A DNA stretch of 64,000 bases, taken from Blautia schinkii DSM 10518 (GTDB lineage: Bacteria > Bacillota > Clostridia > Lachnospirales > Lachnospiraceae). A program made the translations under genes and the position numbers. The notes under the pieces are model-generated. The model was not told the DNA's origin. It saw only the letters and a program-made list of their open reading frames with translations, and did not search any database. The stretch covers positions 348,359 to 412,358 of the forward strand of contig KL370850.1 of NCBI GenBank assembly GCA_000702025.1. The letters are read 5' to 3'. Shown piece by piece: positions 51,955 through 59,692 of the stretch. The first letter of the stretch is position 1; each line of letters begins with the position of its first letter.

Positions 51955-54039
51955 ATGAATATTATGTATTTTGTAGCCATAAGTTCTCTTTCTGCATTAA
52001 TATTTTCTTACTGTCTTTTTCAACGGGTCAAAAAACAGTCCCCGGGTAATAGTGAAATGCAGCGTATTTCCGGTGCTGTGCAGAAAGGGGCCAACGCGTA
52101 TCTGCGACGGCAGTACAAGGGTGTGGGTATCTTTTTTGCAGTTATTTTTATTCTCTTATTGGCTATGGCCTTCTTCGGATTCTTGAGTTTTTTTACCCCA
52201 TTTGCATTTTTAACAGGAGGTTTCTTCTCCGGGTTGTCCGGCTTTATCGGCATGCGCACCGCGACCATGGCGAACTGCAGGACTGCGCATGGGGCATCCA
52301 AAAGTCTGAACAGTGGGCTGAAGGCCGCTTTTTCTGCTGGCTGTGTCATGGGCTTTACTGTGGTTGGATTGGGACTGTTGGACATTACTGTGTGGTATTT
52401 TATCCTCAACTGGGCATTCCGGGCGCTGCCTGAGGCGGAGCGGATTGGTGAGATTACAGCAAATATGCTGACCTTTGGTATGGGCGCATCCAGTATGGCT
52501 CTTTTTGCCAGAGTGGGCGGAGGTATTTTCACAAAGGCGGCTGATGTGGGAGCTGACCTGGTTGGTAAGGTGGAAGCAGGTATCCCTGAGGATGACCCGC
52601 GTAATCCCGCTGTTATTGCCGACAATGTGGGGGATAATGTAGGGGATGTGGCCGGTATGGGTGCCGACCTCTATGAATCGTATGTGGGCTCTGTGATTTC
52701 CACCGCTGCTTTGGCTGTGGCTGCAGGGCTTGGGCTTAAGGGTGTGGCGATTCCTATGACGCTTGCAGCTTTGGGCGTGCTCGCATCCATCGTGGGTACT
52801 TTCTTCGTAAAAACCAAAGAGGATGCCTCACAGAAAAATCTTTTGAAGGCTCTGCGGAGGGGTGTGGACATCAGTGCCGTTCTTATTGTGGTGCTGGCTT
52901 TCCCGGTTATACGATTCGTGCTTCCTGATCATATAGGAATTTATGGCGCAGTACTGTCCGGTCTGGTGGCGGGTGTTGCCATTGGATTCGTAACTGAATA
53001 TTTTACTTCGGAAAACTACACGCCAACGAAAAATCTTTCTGCTTCCAGTAAAACTGGCGCAGCCACAGTGATCATCAGTGGGCTGTCCATGGGGATGCTG
53101 TCCACAGTTGCCCCTGCCCTCATCGTGAGTGTCTCCGTGCTCGTAAGCTATTTCTGTGCCGGAGGCTCCGGTGACTTTAATATGGGGCTGTACGGGGTTG
53201 GTGTTTCTGCGGTTGGTATGCTCTCAACACTCGGTATCACACTTGCCACGGACGCATATGGGCCGATTGCGGACAATGCAGGAGGAATCGCTGAAATGAC
53301 ACATATGCCGCCCGAAGTGCGTAAAAGAACTGACGCCCTGGATGCACTTGGCAATACTACCGCAGCTACGGGTAAGGGCTTTGCAATCGGTTCTGCCGCG
53401 CTGACCGCATTGGCGCTGATTGCTTCTTATGTAAGTAAAATACATGAGATTGCGCCGGAATTTAATATGGATCTGTCACTTACGAACCCGCTTGTTTTGA
53501 TCGGACTTTTTATCGGCGGCATGCTTCCTTTCTTGTTTGCGGCTCTTACCATGGATGCGGTCGGCAAGGCGGCCCAGGCCATCGTAGTGGAGGTGCGGCG
53601 GCAGTTCTCTACGATCAAGGGCCTGATGGAGGGTAAGGCTGAGCCGGATTATGCTTCCTGTGTTGATATGTGTACCATTTCCGCTCAGAAACTGATGATC
53701 GCACCGGCACTGGTTGCCGTGGTAACACCGGTGGTCGTAGGGCTCCTGCTTGGACCAGAGGGTGTGGCAGGCCTGTTGGCGGGCAATACTGTGGTGGGCT
53801 TTCTTATGGCTGTCATGATGGCGAATGCCGGGGGCGCATGGGATAATGCGAAGAAATATATTGAGGAGGGCGCTTACGGAGGCAAAGGCAGTGAGGAGCA
53901 TAAGGCAGCGGTGGTCGGCGATACGGTGGGGGATCCGTTTAAGGATACTTCGGGGCCGTCGATCAATATTCTTATTAAGCTGGCTTCTATGGTTTCGATC
54001 GTGTTTGCGGGGGTGGTGGCTGTGGTGCATCTGTTGTAA
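51955..54039 (+). CDS. hppA: Membrane-bound ion-translocating pyrophosphatase (K+-dependent type)
   Basis: 694 aa, about 16 membrane helices. It hydrolyses pyrophosphate to pump H+ and/or Na+. Substrate motifs: DVGADLVGKVEAGIPEDDP, RNPAVIADNVGDNVGDVAGM, and the C-terminal GGAWDNAKKYIE plus VVGDTVGDPFKDTSGPS. The helix reading LGNTTAATGKGFAIGSAAL has Ala where K+-independent enzymes have Lys, so it should require K+; ion specificity is not decided here. GGGAGG lies seven bases before the ATG. It stands alone with its own promoter; the first palindromic element begins 33 bases after the stop. Confidence 0.96.
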   Translation: MNIMYFVAISSLSALIFSYCLFQRVKKQSPGNSEMQRISGAVQKGANAYLRRQYKGVGIFFAVIFILLLAMAFFGFLSFFTPFAFLTGGFFSGLSGFIGMRTATMANCRTAHGASKSLNSGLKAAFSAGCVMGFTVVGLGLLDITVWYFILNWAFRALPEAERIGEITANMLTFGMGASSMALFARVGGGIFTKAADVGADLVGKVEAGIPEDDPRNPAVIADNVGDNVGDVAGMGADLYESYVGSVISTAALAVAAGLGLKGVAIPMTLAALGVLASIVGTFFVKTKEDASQKNLLKALRRGVDISAVLIVVLAFPVIRFVLPDHIGIYGAVLSGLVAGVAIGFVTEYFTSENYTPTKNLSASSKTGAATVIISGLSMGMLSTVAPALIVSVSVLVSYFCAGGSGDFNMGLYGVGVSAVGMLSTLGITLATDAYGPIADNAGGIAEMTHMPPEVRKRTDALDALGNTTAATGKGFAIGSAALTALALIASYVSKIHEIAPEFNMDLSLTNPLVLIGLFIGGMLPFLFAALTMDAVGKAAQAIVVEVRRQFSTIKGLMEGKAEPDYASCVDMCTISAQKLMIAPALVAVVTPVVVGLLLGPEGVAGLLAGNTVVGFLMAVMMANAGGAWDNAKKYIEEGAYGGKGSEEHKAAVVGDTVGDPFKDTSGPSINILIKLASMVSIVFAGVVAVVHLL

Positions 54040-54071
54040 GGGGGGATGGGGCCCCTGGGAAGGTGTTGAAC

Positions 54072-54284
54072 GGTGAGGAGATGGGACTTGGGGGCTGGGG
54101 GAGCGGTTTCTCGTGTGAGGCTGATGCGGCGCTTGCCTTCAACTAAGTTCTAACTGCGACTAAGACGCTCACGAAGAGCGTTCGCGTCTAAGTCTCCGTA
54201 AGAACTGGATTTTCAGGCGCGCTTCCGCAAATCAGCCTCACACGAGAAACCGCTCCCCCAGCCCCCAAGTCCCATCTCCTCACC
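54072..54284. repeat. Palindromic element 1: 54-bp perfect arms around a conserved ~105-base head
   Basis: Left arm 54072-54125 (GGTGAGGAG...GAGGCTGAT) and right arm 54231-54284 are perfect reverse complements over all 54 bases. Between them, 54126-54230 is a head that is the reverse complement of the head in element 2 at roughly 86% identity, whereas the arms are unrelated to those of element 2. Inside the head AGTTCT (54146-54151) pairs with AGAACT (54201-54206), and GACTAAGACGC (54158-54168) pairs with GCGTCTAAGTC (54184-54194) with one mismatch. There is no open reading frame. Such a transcript would form a very long hairpin with a structured tip. Confidence 0.95.
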
Positions 54285-54673
54285 TACCACTACCTTTTCG
54301 TCCCCTTCCTATGGGTTTGTCGCTGCGTATAGGTTATGGTGTTGCGTGTGGGGTATATCGTTGTATGTAGGTTTTATCGTTGTGTGCAGGTTTTGTGTTT
54401 GGTAAGAATTATGCTACTTTCAAAGTTTATCTTTTATACTTTTTTAATGCTTTTTGTTAGGTGTGACAATTCTCAAAAAAAATCGGAGGAATCAATGCAT
54501 TTCAGGACTATATGGCGTACTTAATTTCAAATTGTTATAACTTATATCTATAATCTCATATTACATAAGGCAAATATCATTATTGTGATAACTTTGTATG
54601 CGCTTTTCTATATACAGGGATAGATTTTCCGGGGTGGTCATAGCTGTCACGAAGGGGTGGGAACGTAGAGGAA
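54285..54673. other. Spacer between the two palindromic elements
   Basis: 389 bases. At 54317-54400 about four imperfect units of a TATCGTTGTGTGCAGGTTT-like sequence repeat in tandem. An AT-rich stretch follows. A nine-codon frame MHFRTIWRT (54495-54524) has GGAGG five bases upstream, but nothing supports its use. No gene or clear promoter is seen. Confidence 0.6.
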
Positions 54674-54875
54674 GGTATGGGGAATGTGGTGCGGGAAGAC
54701 TGGCGCTGTCCTGTCAGGCATTTTGCGGAAGCGCGCCTGAAAATCCAGCGCTTATGGAGACTTAGCCGCGAACGCTCTTCGTGAGCGGCTTAGTCGTAGT
54801 TAGCGATTAGTTGAAGGGAAGCGAGCAATGCCTGACAGGACAGCGCCAGTCTTCCCGCACCACATTCCCTATACC
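54674..54875. repeat. Palindromic element 2: 49-bp arms around the same head, inverted
   Basis: Left arm 54674-54722 (GGTATGGGG...CAGGCATT) and right arm 54827-54875 pair at 48 of 49 positions plus one G-T pair. The head 54723-54826 begins TTGCGGAAGCGCGCCTGAA and contains GACTTAGCCGC (54759-54769) opposite GCGGCTTAGTC (54785-54795), and AGCGCT (54747-54752) opposite AGCGAT (54802-54807). The head lies in the opposite orientation to element 1. The element ends 58 bases before the -10 of the serine dehydratase operon. Confidence 0.95.
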
Positions 54876-54932
54876 GTTCAAAAACTTCCCGGGGAATCCC
54901 TTCTCACTCTTTTCTTTTTCGCTTTTTCTGGG

Positions 54933-54938
54933 TATAAT
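54933..54938 (+). promoter_or_regulatory. Probable -10 box of the serine dehydratase operon
   Basis: TATAAT after a T-rich stretch; no good -35 at normal distance. A CCGGC/GCCGG hairpin (about 54983-55001) lies in the leader before the ribosome site. Confidence 0.45.
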
Positions 54939-55033
54939 AAAGGATACCATACGTATTGATTGATATGATGAATGAATTTTATTTCCGCCGGCTTACACGC
55001 CGGTGAATATTTTTACGATAAGAGGACAAATGA

Positions 55034-55693
55034 ATGAATGTTTTTGATATTTTAGGCCCTGTTATGATCGGGCCGTCGAGTTCACATACAGCAGGAGCGG
55101 CAAGAATTGGGCTGATCACCAGGGCTTTGTTGGGACAACCGGCAGTGAAGGCCCGGATTTTTTTGCATGGATCTTTTGCAAAAACTTATAAGGGACATGG
55201 TACGGATAAGGCAATGATTGCCGGAATACTTGGTATGAAAACGGATGATGAGCGTATCCGATTTTCTCTGGAGGAAGCGCACAAGGAGGGGCTGACTGTG
55301 GAAATCGTCACCGGTGAGCTGGAGGGTGCGCATCCTAACACTGCGGAAATCACTTTAACCGCTGCCGATGGTCATGAGGTCAGTCTGCGGGGAAGCAGTA
55401 TCGGGGGAGGTAATATTGTCATCACGAGAGTGAATGGGATGGAAGTATCGCTTACCGGGCAGCACACGACTTTAATCGTTCTTCACCGGGACGCTCCCGG
55501 CACCATTGCGGCTGTGACTGAGCTGATGGCAGAGCAAGGTGTGAATATCTGTAACTTTCGTCTCGCGCGTAAGACAAGAGGCGGACAGGCTGTTATGACT
55601 ATTGAGATTGACGGTGTTTTTGGGCCGGAATTGAATGACAAAATCAAATGTCTGGAAAATATTTATTCCAGTACAATGCTGCAGCCGATCTAA
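55034..55693 (+). CDS. sdaAB: L-serine dehydratase, iron-sulfur-dependent, beta subunit
   Basis: 219 aa. VFDILGPVMIGPSSSHTAGAARIG is the conserved N-terminus of the beta chain; FLHGSFAKTYKGHGTDKAMIAG follows, and the C-terminus is an ACT domain (TLIVLHRDAPGTIAAVTELMAEQGVNICNF). With the alpha subunit it converts L-serine to pyruvate and ammonia. AGAGGAC lies about seven bases before the ATG. The alpha gene follows after 62 bases. Confidence 0.95.
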   Translation: MNVFDILGPVMIGPSSSHTAGAARIGLITRALLGQPAVKARIFLHGSFAKTYKGHGTDKAMIAGILGMKTDDERIRFSLEEAHKEGLTVEIVTGELEGAHPNTAEITLTAADGHEVSLRGSSIGGGNIVITRVNGMEVSLTGQHTTLIVLHRDAPGTIAAVTELMAEQGVNICNFRLARKTRGGQAVMTIEIDGVFGPELNDKIKCLENIYSSTMLQPI

Positions 55694-55755
55694 AATATTA
55701 AGTAGTAGGCGGGCCGGGAGAAAACGGCGGTTATTTTTTGACAGGAGGACTTTGT

Positions 55756-56676
55756 ATGGATTTAAACTATTTTTCTGTGGCAGATTTGTTGAGGGCTGCA
55801 CAGCAAGAGAACTGCAGGCTCTCTTCACTTGTTTTAACCCAGCAGGCAGAGCAGATGGAGCTTAGCGAAGAGGAAGTTTATAATAAAATGCGTGAAAATT
55901 ATCTCGTAATGGATGCATGTATTGAGCCCGGATGTGATCCGATGCTGCGCAGTACAAGTGGCTTGACCGGTGGAGATGCTTTTAAGATGAAATCATCTGT
56001 GGATAACGGTAAAAATCTTACCGGTTCTCTCATGGGCGGTGCGCTTTACCGTGCCTTGGCTGTTTCCGAGCTGAATGCGTCTATGGGACGTATCGTGGCG
56101 GCTCCCACTGCCGGAAGCTGCGGTATCGTGCCGGCCGCTGTACTAACTATGCAGGAAGAACGGGGGCTTTCGGAACGTGAATGTGTCATGTCTCTTTTTA
56201 CAGCCTCGGCAATCGGTATCGTGATTGCGAACAATGCCTCGCTTTCAGGCGCCCAGGGTGGATGCCAGGCCGAGTGCGGCTCTGCTTCGGCTATGGCTGC
56301 AGCGGCTATTGTTGAGCTGGCGGACGGGACACCGGAGATGATTGATTCTGCTGTGGCGACAGCAATTAAGAATGTGTTGGGACTTATCTGTGATCCGGTA
56401 GCCGGGTTGGTGGAGATCCCCTGTATCAAGAGAAATGCTTCCGGTGTGGCAGGGGCGTTTGTGGCGGCGGAGCTGGCATTGGCCGGAATTAAGAGTGCAA
56501 TTCCTGCGGACGAAGTAATCTGGACAATGAAAAAAGTGGGGGACGTGATGCCTGCGGCATTAAAGGAAACTGCCGAGGGCGGACTCGCCACAACTCCCAC
56601 AGGCAAAAAATTGTTCGAGCAGGTATTCGGAACCGGAGAAAATGGTGGCTGCAGCGGCTGTTCCGGGTGCAGGTAA
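55756..56676 (+). CDS. sdaAA: L-serine dehydratase, iron-sulfur-dependent, alpha subunit
   Basis: 306 aa catalytic chain with the KMKSSVDNGKNLTGSLMGGALYRALA, VAAPTAGSCGIVPA and AQGGCQAECGSASAMAA segments whose cysteines, together with the C-terminal CSGCSGCR tail, hold or cap the catalytic [4Fe-4S] cluster. The start at 55756 has GGAGG seven bases upstream; the frame opens earlier at 55738 without a site. The enzyme is oxygen-sensitive, in keeping with an anaerobe. Confidence 0.96.
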   Translation: MDLNYFSVADLLRAAQQENCRLSSLVLTQQAEQMELSEEEVYNKMRENYLVMDACIEPGCDPMLRSTSGLTGGDAFKMKSSVDNGKNLTGSLMGGALYRALAVSELNASMGRIVAAPTAGSCGIVPAAVLTMQEERGLSERECVMSLFTASAIGIVIANNASLSGAQGGCQAECGSASAMAAAAIVELADGTPEMIDSAVATAIKNVLGLICDPVAGLVEIPCIKRNASGVAGAFVAAELALAGIKSAIPADEVIWTMKKVGDVMPAALKETAEGGLATTPTGKKLFEQVFGTGENGGCSGCSGCR

Positions 56677-56740
56677 ATAGAGGTGAGAAAATTCATAAAA
56701 ATTTTCTTTAGGTTTTAGCAAAATTTCACCAGGAACAATA

Positions 56741-56769
56741 TGGACTCAGTTCGCAAATTATGATATAAT
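56741..56769 (+). promoter_or_regulatory. Promoter of the coiled-coil gene
   Basis: TGGACT (56741-56746), a 17-base spacer, TATAAT (56764-56769), about 35 bases before the ATG. Confidence 0.7.
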
Positions 56770-56803
56770 CCTTATACCAAATCAAGAAAGGAGGACCTCA
56801 TAT

Positions 56804-57217
56804 ATGCTCAATTTAAATCAAGAAGATTTGCAGGCAATAAGCAGCATTGTAGAAGGCTTCATTGTACCTATTCATCAGGAACTTGGAGTTATGAGAAATG
56901 ATATTGACAGTCTCAAAAAAGATGTTGCTGGTCTCAAAAAGGATGTTGCTAGTCTCAAAGTGGATGTTTCTGTTCTTAAAGAGGATGTTGCTAAGCTCCA
57001 AGAGGATATGTCTGATGTGAAATCACGGCTCACGACTCTTGAATGTACTGTGAAGAAGAATTACATTCTTCTCGAAGATTTTTTTGTTAGCCAGAAAGAG
57101 TTCAATACTGAGAGTCGGAAATTCATGGATCATCAGAAAATTTTAAACGCATTGTTCCATGACCGTATCACTCAGAACACACTGGATATCAGAGCGCTCG
57201 AAAAGAAAATTTCCTAA
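56804..57217 (+). CDS. Coiled-coil protein of unknown function
   Basis: 137 aa. Residues ~25-75 are heptads with repeated VxxLKxD units (LKKDVAGLKKDVASLKVDV and onward), encoded by 21-base DNA repeats; the C-terminal ~50 residues form a second helical part (FFVSQKEFNTESRKFMDHQ). No membrane segment. GGAGG precedes the ATG by nine bases and a good promoter is present, so it is a real gene. Not recognised; similar heptad proteins occur in phage and chromosome-associated genes, but context gives no support for either. Confidence 0.75.
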   Translation: MLNLNQEDLQAISSIVEGFIVPIHQELGVMRNDIDSLKKDVAGLKKDVASLKVDVSVLKEDVAKLQEDMSDVKSRLTTLECTVKKNYILLEDFFVSQKEFNTESRKFMDHQKILNALFHDRITQNTLDIRALEKKIS

Positions 57218-57274
57218 GGTCAATACATCTTCAGAACAAAACATCTTTAAAAAATTACCACAAAGCAATTTTAA

Positions 57275-57490
57275 CTAAATAAGTGAGAATTCTCCCACCT
57301 CCGCAGGTGGCGAGATGAATCACCAAAAACAAGATTAACGGCTGTGGTGGGCGGAGAGAAATCGGTATCCCCCACTGACATGAGGTCAAAACACGCAGCC
57401 ATAAAGTCGTACTCTGTGAAATTACCGAGCGTGGATTGAAACAAATATGAAAACACTCGCTTGATATGCAGGCGTTCTACATACATGAGA
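57275..57490 (-). mobile_element. Possible remnant of an IS200/IS605-type end
   Basis: 394 bases separate the coiled-coil gene from tpiA. The minus strand here encodes a 71-codon frame (57271-57486) ending in NLVFGDSSRHLRRWENSHLF, a sequence I associate with the 3' ends of TnpB-type elements in gut Clostridia. The strong hairpin CTC-CCACCT-CCGC-AGGTGG-C-GAG (about 57290-57313) resembles the terminal structures of that family. No transposase or TnpB gene is present. Recognition is from memory and tentative. Confidence 0.35.
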
Positions 57491-57561
57491 TAAAATCCGC
57501 ACCATCATTATTTTACTATTAGCTGCGGAATAATTTTAAAAAACTGCGTTGTTTTTCCTGC

Positions 57562-57598
57562 AAAAAAATCCTCACAGATACCAAAGTCTGTGAGGATT
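57562..57598 (-). terminator. Terminator of the tpiA transcript
   Basis: Perfect 12-base stem AATCCTCACAGA/TCTGTGAGGATT with an eight-base loop and a minus-strand TTTTTTT tail, 14 bases after the stop. Confidence 0.92.
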
Positions 57599-57611
57599 CT
57601 TATTTATGCCA

Positions 57612-58361
57612 TTATTTGTAATTTACAATAGCTCCGAAATCTGCTTTGAGGGATGCGCCGCCTACCAGACCGCCGTCGATGTCGTTCTGTGCGAAAAGTT
57701 CTGGTGCTGTTGCCGGGTTTACGGATCCGCCGTACTGGATACGGATAGCTTCTGCTGTTGCTTCGTCATAAATCTCAGCGATGCAAGCACGGATTCCTGC
57801 GCAAACTTCCTGAGCCTGCTCAGTGGTAGCTGTTTTGCCGGTACCGATTGCCCAGATTGGCTCGTAAGCGATAACTGCCGTCTTAGCCTGGTCTGCTGTT
57901 ACACCCTGGAAACCGATTTTAACCTGCTGACGAATGAAATCCATGGTCACGCCCTGCTCTCTCTGAGTAAGGGTCTCACCGCAGCACATGATCGGGGTAA
58001 GTCCATGCTCAAATGCTTTGAGCACTTTTTTGTTTACAGTCTCGTCTGTCTCTGCGAAGTATTCTCTTCTCTCAGAGTGACCGAGAACTACATATTTAAC
58101 GCCTACATCTGTAAGCATGTTCGGGGAAATTTCGCCGGTATATGCACCTTTTTCTTCATAGTACATGTTCTCAGCGCCAACCTGGATGTTGGTTCCTTTT
58201 ACTGCTTCCAGTACAGGGATGATATCAATTGCAGGTACGCAGAATACTACGTCTACATCATCACTTACTACCAGGGGTTTTAAGGTTTCTACTAATTTAA
58301 CTGCTTCGCTTGGTGTCATGTTCATTTTCCAGTTACCAGCGACGATTTTTCTTCTTGCCAT
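57612..58361 (-). CDS. tpiA: Triosephosphate isomerase
   Basis: 249 aa. It interconverts dihydroxyacetone phosphate and glyceraldehyde 3-phosphate. Active-site residues: Lys in AGNWKMNMT, His in VVLGHSERREYF, Glu in VIAYEPIWAIGTG; the phosphate-binding YGGSVNP and GGLVGGASL close the protein. GAGGAG lies six bases before the ATG. It follows pgk by 35 bases. Confidence 0.97.
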   Translation of the reverse strand: MARRKIVAGNWKMNMTPSEAVKLVETLKPLVVSDDVDVVFCVPAIDIIPVLEAVKGTNIQVGAENMYYEEKGAYTGEISPNMLTDVGVKYVVLGHSERREYFAETDETVNKKVLKAFEHGLTPIMCCGETLTQREQGVTMDFIRQQVKIGFQGVTADQAKTAVIAYEPIWAIGTGKTATTEQAQEVCAGIRACIAEIYDEATAEAIRIQYGGSVNPATAPELFAQNDIDGGLVGGASLKADFGAIVNYK

Positions 58362-58396
58362 CTTATATTCTCCTCTTTGTTGGGTTTGTAAGGAAG

Positions 58397-59590
58397 TTAC
58401 TTATCGTTAGCTGCGGCTACGCCTGGGAGTTCTTTGCCTTCCAGGAATTCAAGGGATGCGCCGCCGCCTGTGGAAATGTGGGTCATCTTGTCGCCGTAGC
58501 CAAGGATATTGACTGCTGCTGCGGAATCACCGCCTCCGATGATGGTGGTTGCATCTGTCTCTGCAAGAGCTTTTGCAAGAGCTTCTGTACCGTGTGCAAA
58601 GTTGGGCATTTCGAAGCAGCCCATCGGTCCGTTCCAAACAACAGTCTTAGCATCTTTGACAGCGTCGCAGAAGATTTTCTCTGTTTCTGGTCCGATATCA
58701 AGGCCTTCCCAGCCATCCGGAATTTCTCCGCGTGCAACTACCTGGATGTTGCAGTCATTGGAGAAGTCGTCACCAATCTTATTGTCAACCGGCAGAAGAA
58801 GCTTAACGCCTTTTTCTTCAGCCTTTTTCATCATTTCCAGAGTGTAGTCCAGATAATCATCCTCACAGAGGGAATTGCCGATATGGCCGCCCTGTGCCTT
58901 GGAGAAGGTGTAGGACATGCCGCCGCCGATGATCAGCACATCAACCTTGTCCAGAAGATTATTGATAACGGAAATCTTGCTGGATACCTTAGCTCCGCCG
59001 AGAATAGCAACGAACGGTCTCTCAGGATTATCTACTGCGTTTCCTAAGAAGTCGATTTCCTTCTGCATGAGGTAACCAACTACTGCAGTGTCAACGAACT
59101 GGGTAACACCAACGTTGGAGCAATGTGCTCTGTGAGCGGTACCGAAAGCGTCATTAACAAATACATCACAAAGGGAAGCCAGCTCCTTGCTGAAAGCCTC
59201 TCCGTTCTTTGTCTCTTCTACACGGTAGCGTGTGTTTTCAAGTAAAATCACATCACCATCATTCATTGCTTCAACTGCTGCCTTTGCGTTCGGTCCCACT
59301 ACCTCAGGATCTGCTGCAAATTTAACTTCCTGTCCCAGTAATTCGCTCAGACGTTTCGCAACCGGTGCCAGGGATAATTCCGGCTTCGGCTCTCCTTTCG
59401 GTTTTCCTAAATGGGAGCAAAGGATAACCTTACCACCGTCAGCAACTAATTTCTTGATTGTGGGAAGTGCTGCAACAAGGCGGTTCTCATCTGTAATCTT
59501 GCCGTCCTGAAGAGGTACGTTAAAGTCACATCTAACCAGAACTCTCTTGCCTTTTACATTGATATCATCAACGGATTTCTTATTGAGCAT
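58397..59590 (-). CDS. pgk: Phosphoglycerate kinase
   Basis: 397 aa. It makes ATP from 1,3-bisphosphoglycerate. RVLVRCDFNVPLQDGKITD begins the N-domain; LCSHLGKPKGEP, the hinge and the nucleotide-binding FVAILGGAKVSSKI, VWNGPMGCFE and the C-terminal IIGGGDSAAAV and HISTGGGASLEFLEGK are all intact. AAGGAGG lies before the ATG. gap is 102 bases upstream across a terminator-like hairpin. Confidence 0.97.
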   Translation of the reverse strand: MLNKKSVDDINVKGKRVLVRCDFNVPLQDGKITDENRLVAALPTIKKLVADGGKVILCSHLGKPKGEPKPELSLAPVAKRLSELLGQEVKFAADPEVVGPNAKAAVEAMNDGDVILLENTRYRVEETKNGEAFSKELASLCDVFVNDAFGTAHRAHCSNVGVTQFVDTAVVGYLMQKEIDFLGNAVDNPERPFVAILGGAKVSSKISVINNLLDKVDVLIIGGGMSYTFSKAQGGHIGNSLCEDDYLDYTLEMMKKAEEKGVKLLLPVDNKIGDDFSNDCNIQVVARGEIPDGWEGLDIGPETEKIFCDAVKDAKTVVWNGPMGCFEMPNFAHGTEALAKALAETDATTIIGGGDSAAAVNILGYGDKMTHISTGGGASLEFLEGKELPGVAAANDK

Positions 59591-59631
59591 GTGAAATGCC
59601 TCCTTTTTTATTATTCAAGTACAATACTCCA

Positions 59632-59663
59632 AAAAGGGTCCGGCCCATATCAGACCGGACCCC
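59632..59663 (-). terminator. Terminator or attenuator between gap and pgk
   Basis: GGGTCCGG/CCGGACCC stem (59637-59644, 59656-59663), 11-base loop, TTTTTGG tail on the minus strand. It allows higher expression of gap than of pgk-tpiA if read-through occurs. Confidence 0.85.
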
Positions 59664-59692
59664 TTGCTGAGTCTATGTTCTTATCCTTTGGA

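Noticed and set aside
54495..54524. Nine-codon frame with a good ribosome site between the palindromic elements
   Set aside because: Too short to support alone, and no gene or attenuator follows it closely.
54723..54826. Retron msr/msd
   Set aside because: Flanking inverted repeats fit superficially, but there is no reverse transcriptase gene in the window and the arms are far longer than retron a1/a2 repeats.
57421..57442. GAGCGTGGATTGAAAC, like the 3' end of type I CRISPR repeats
   Set aside because: Only one copy, no spacing pattern and no cas gene in the window; most likely chance.
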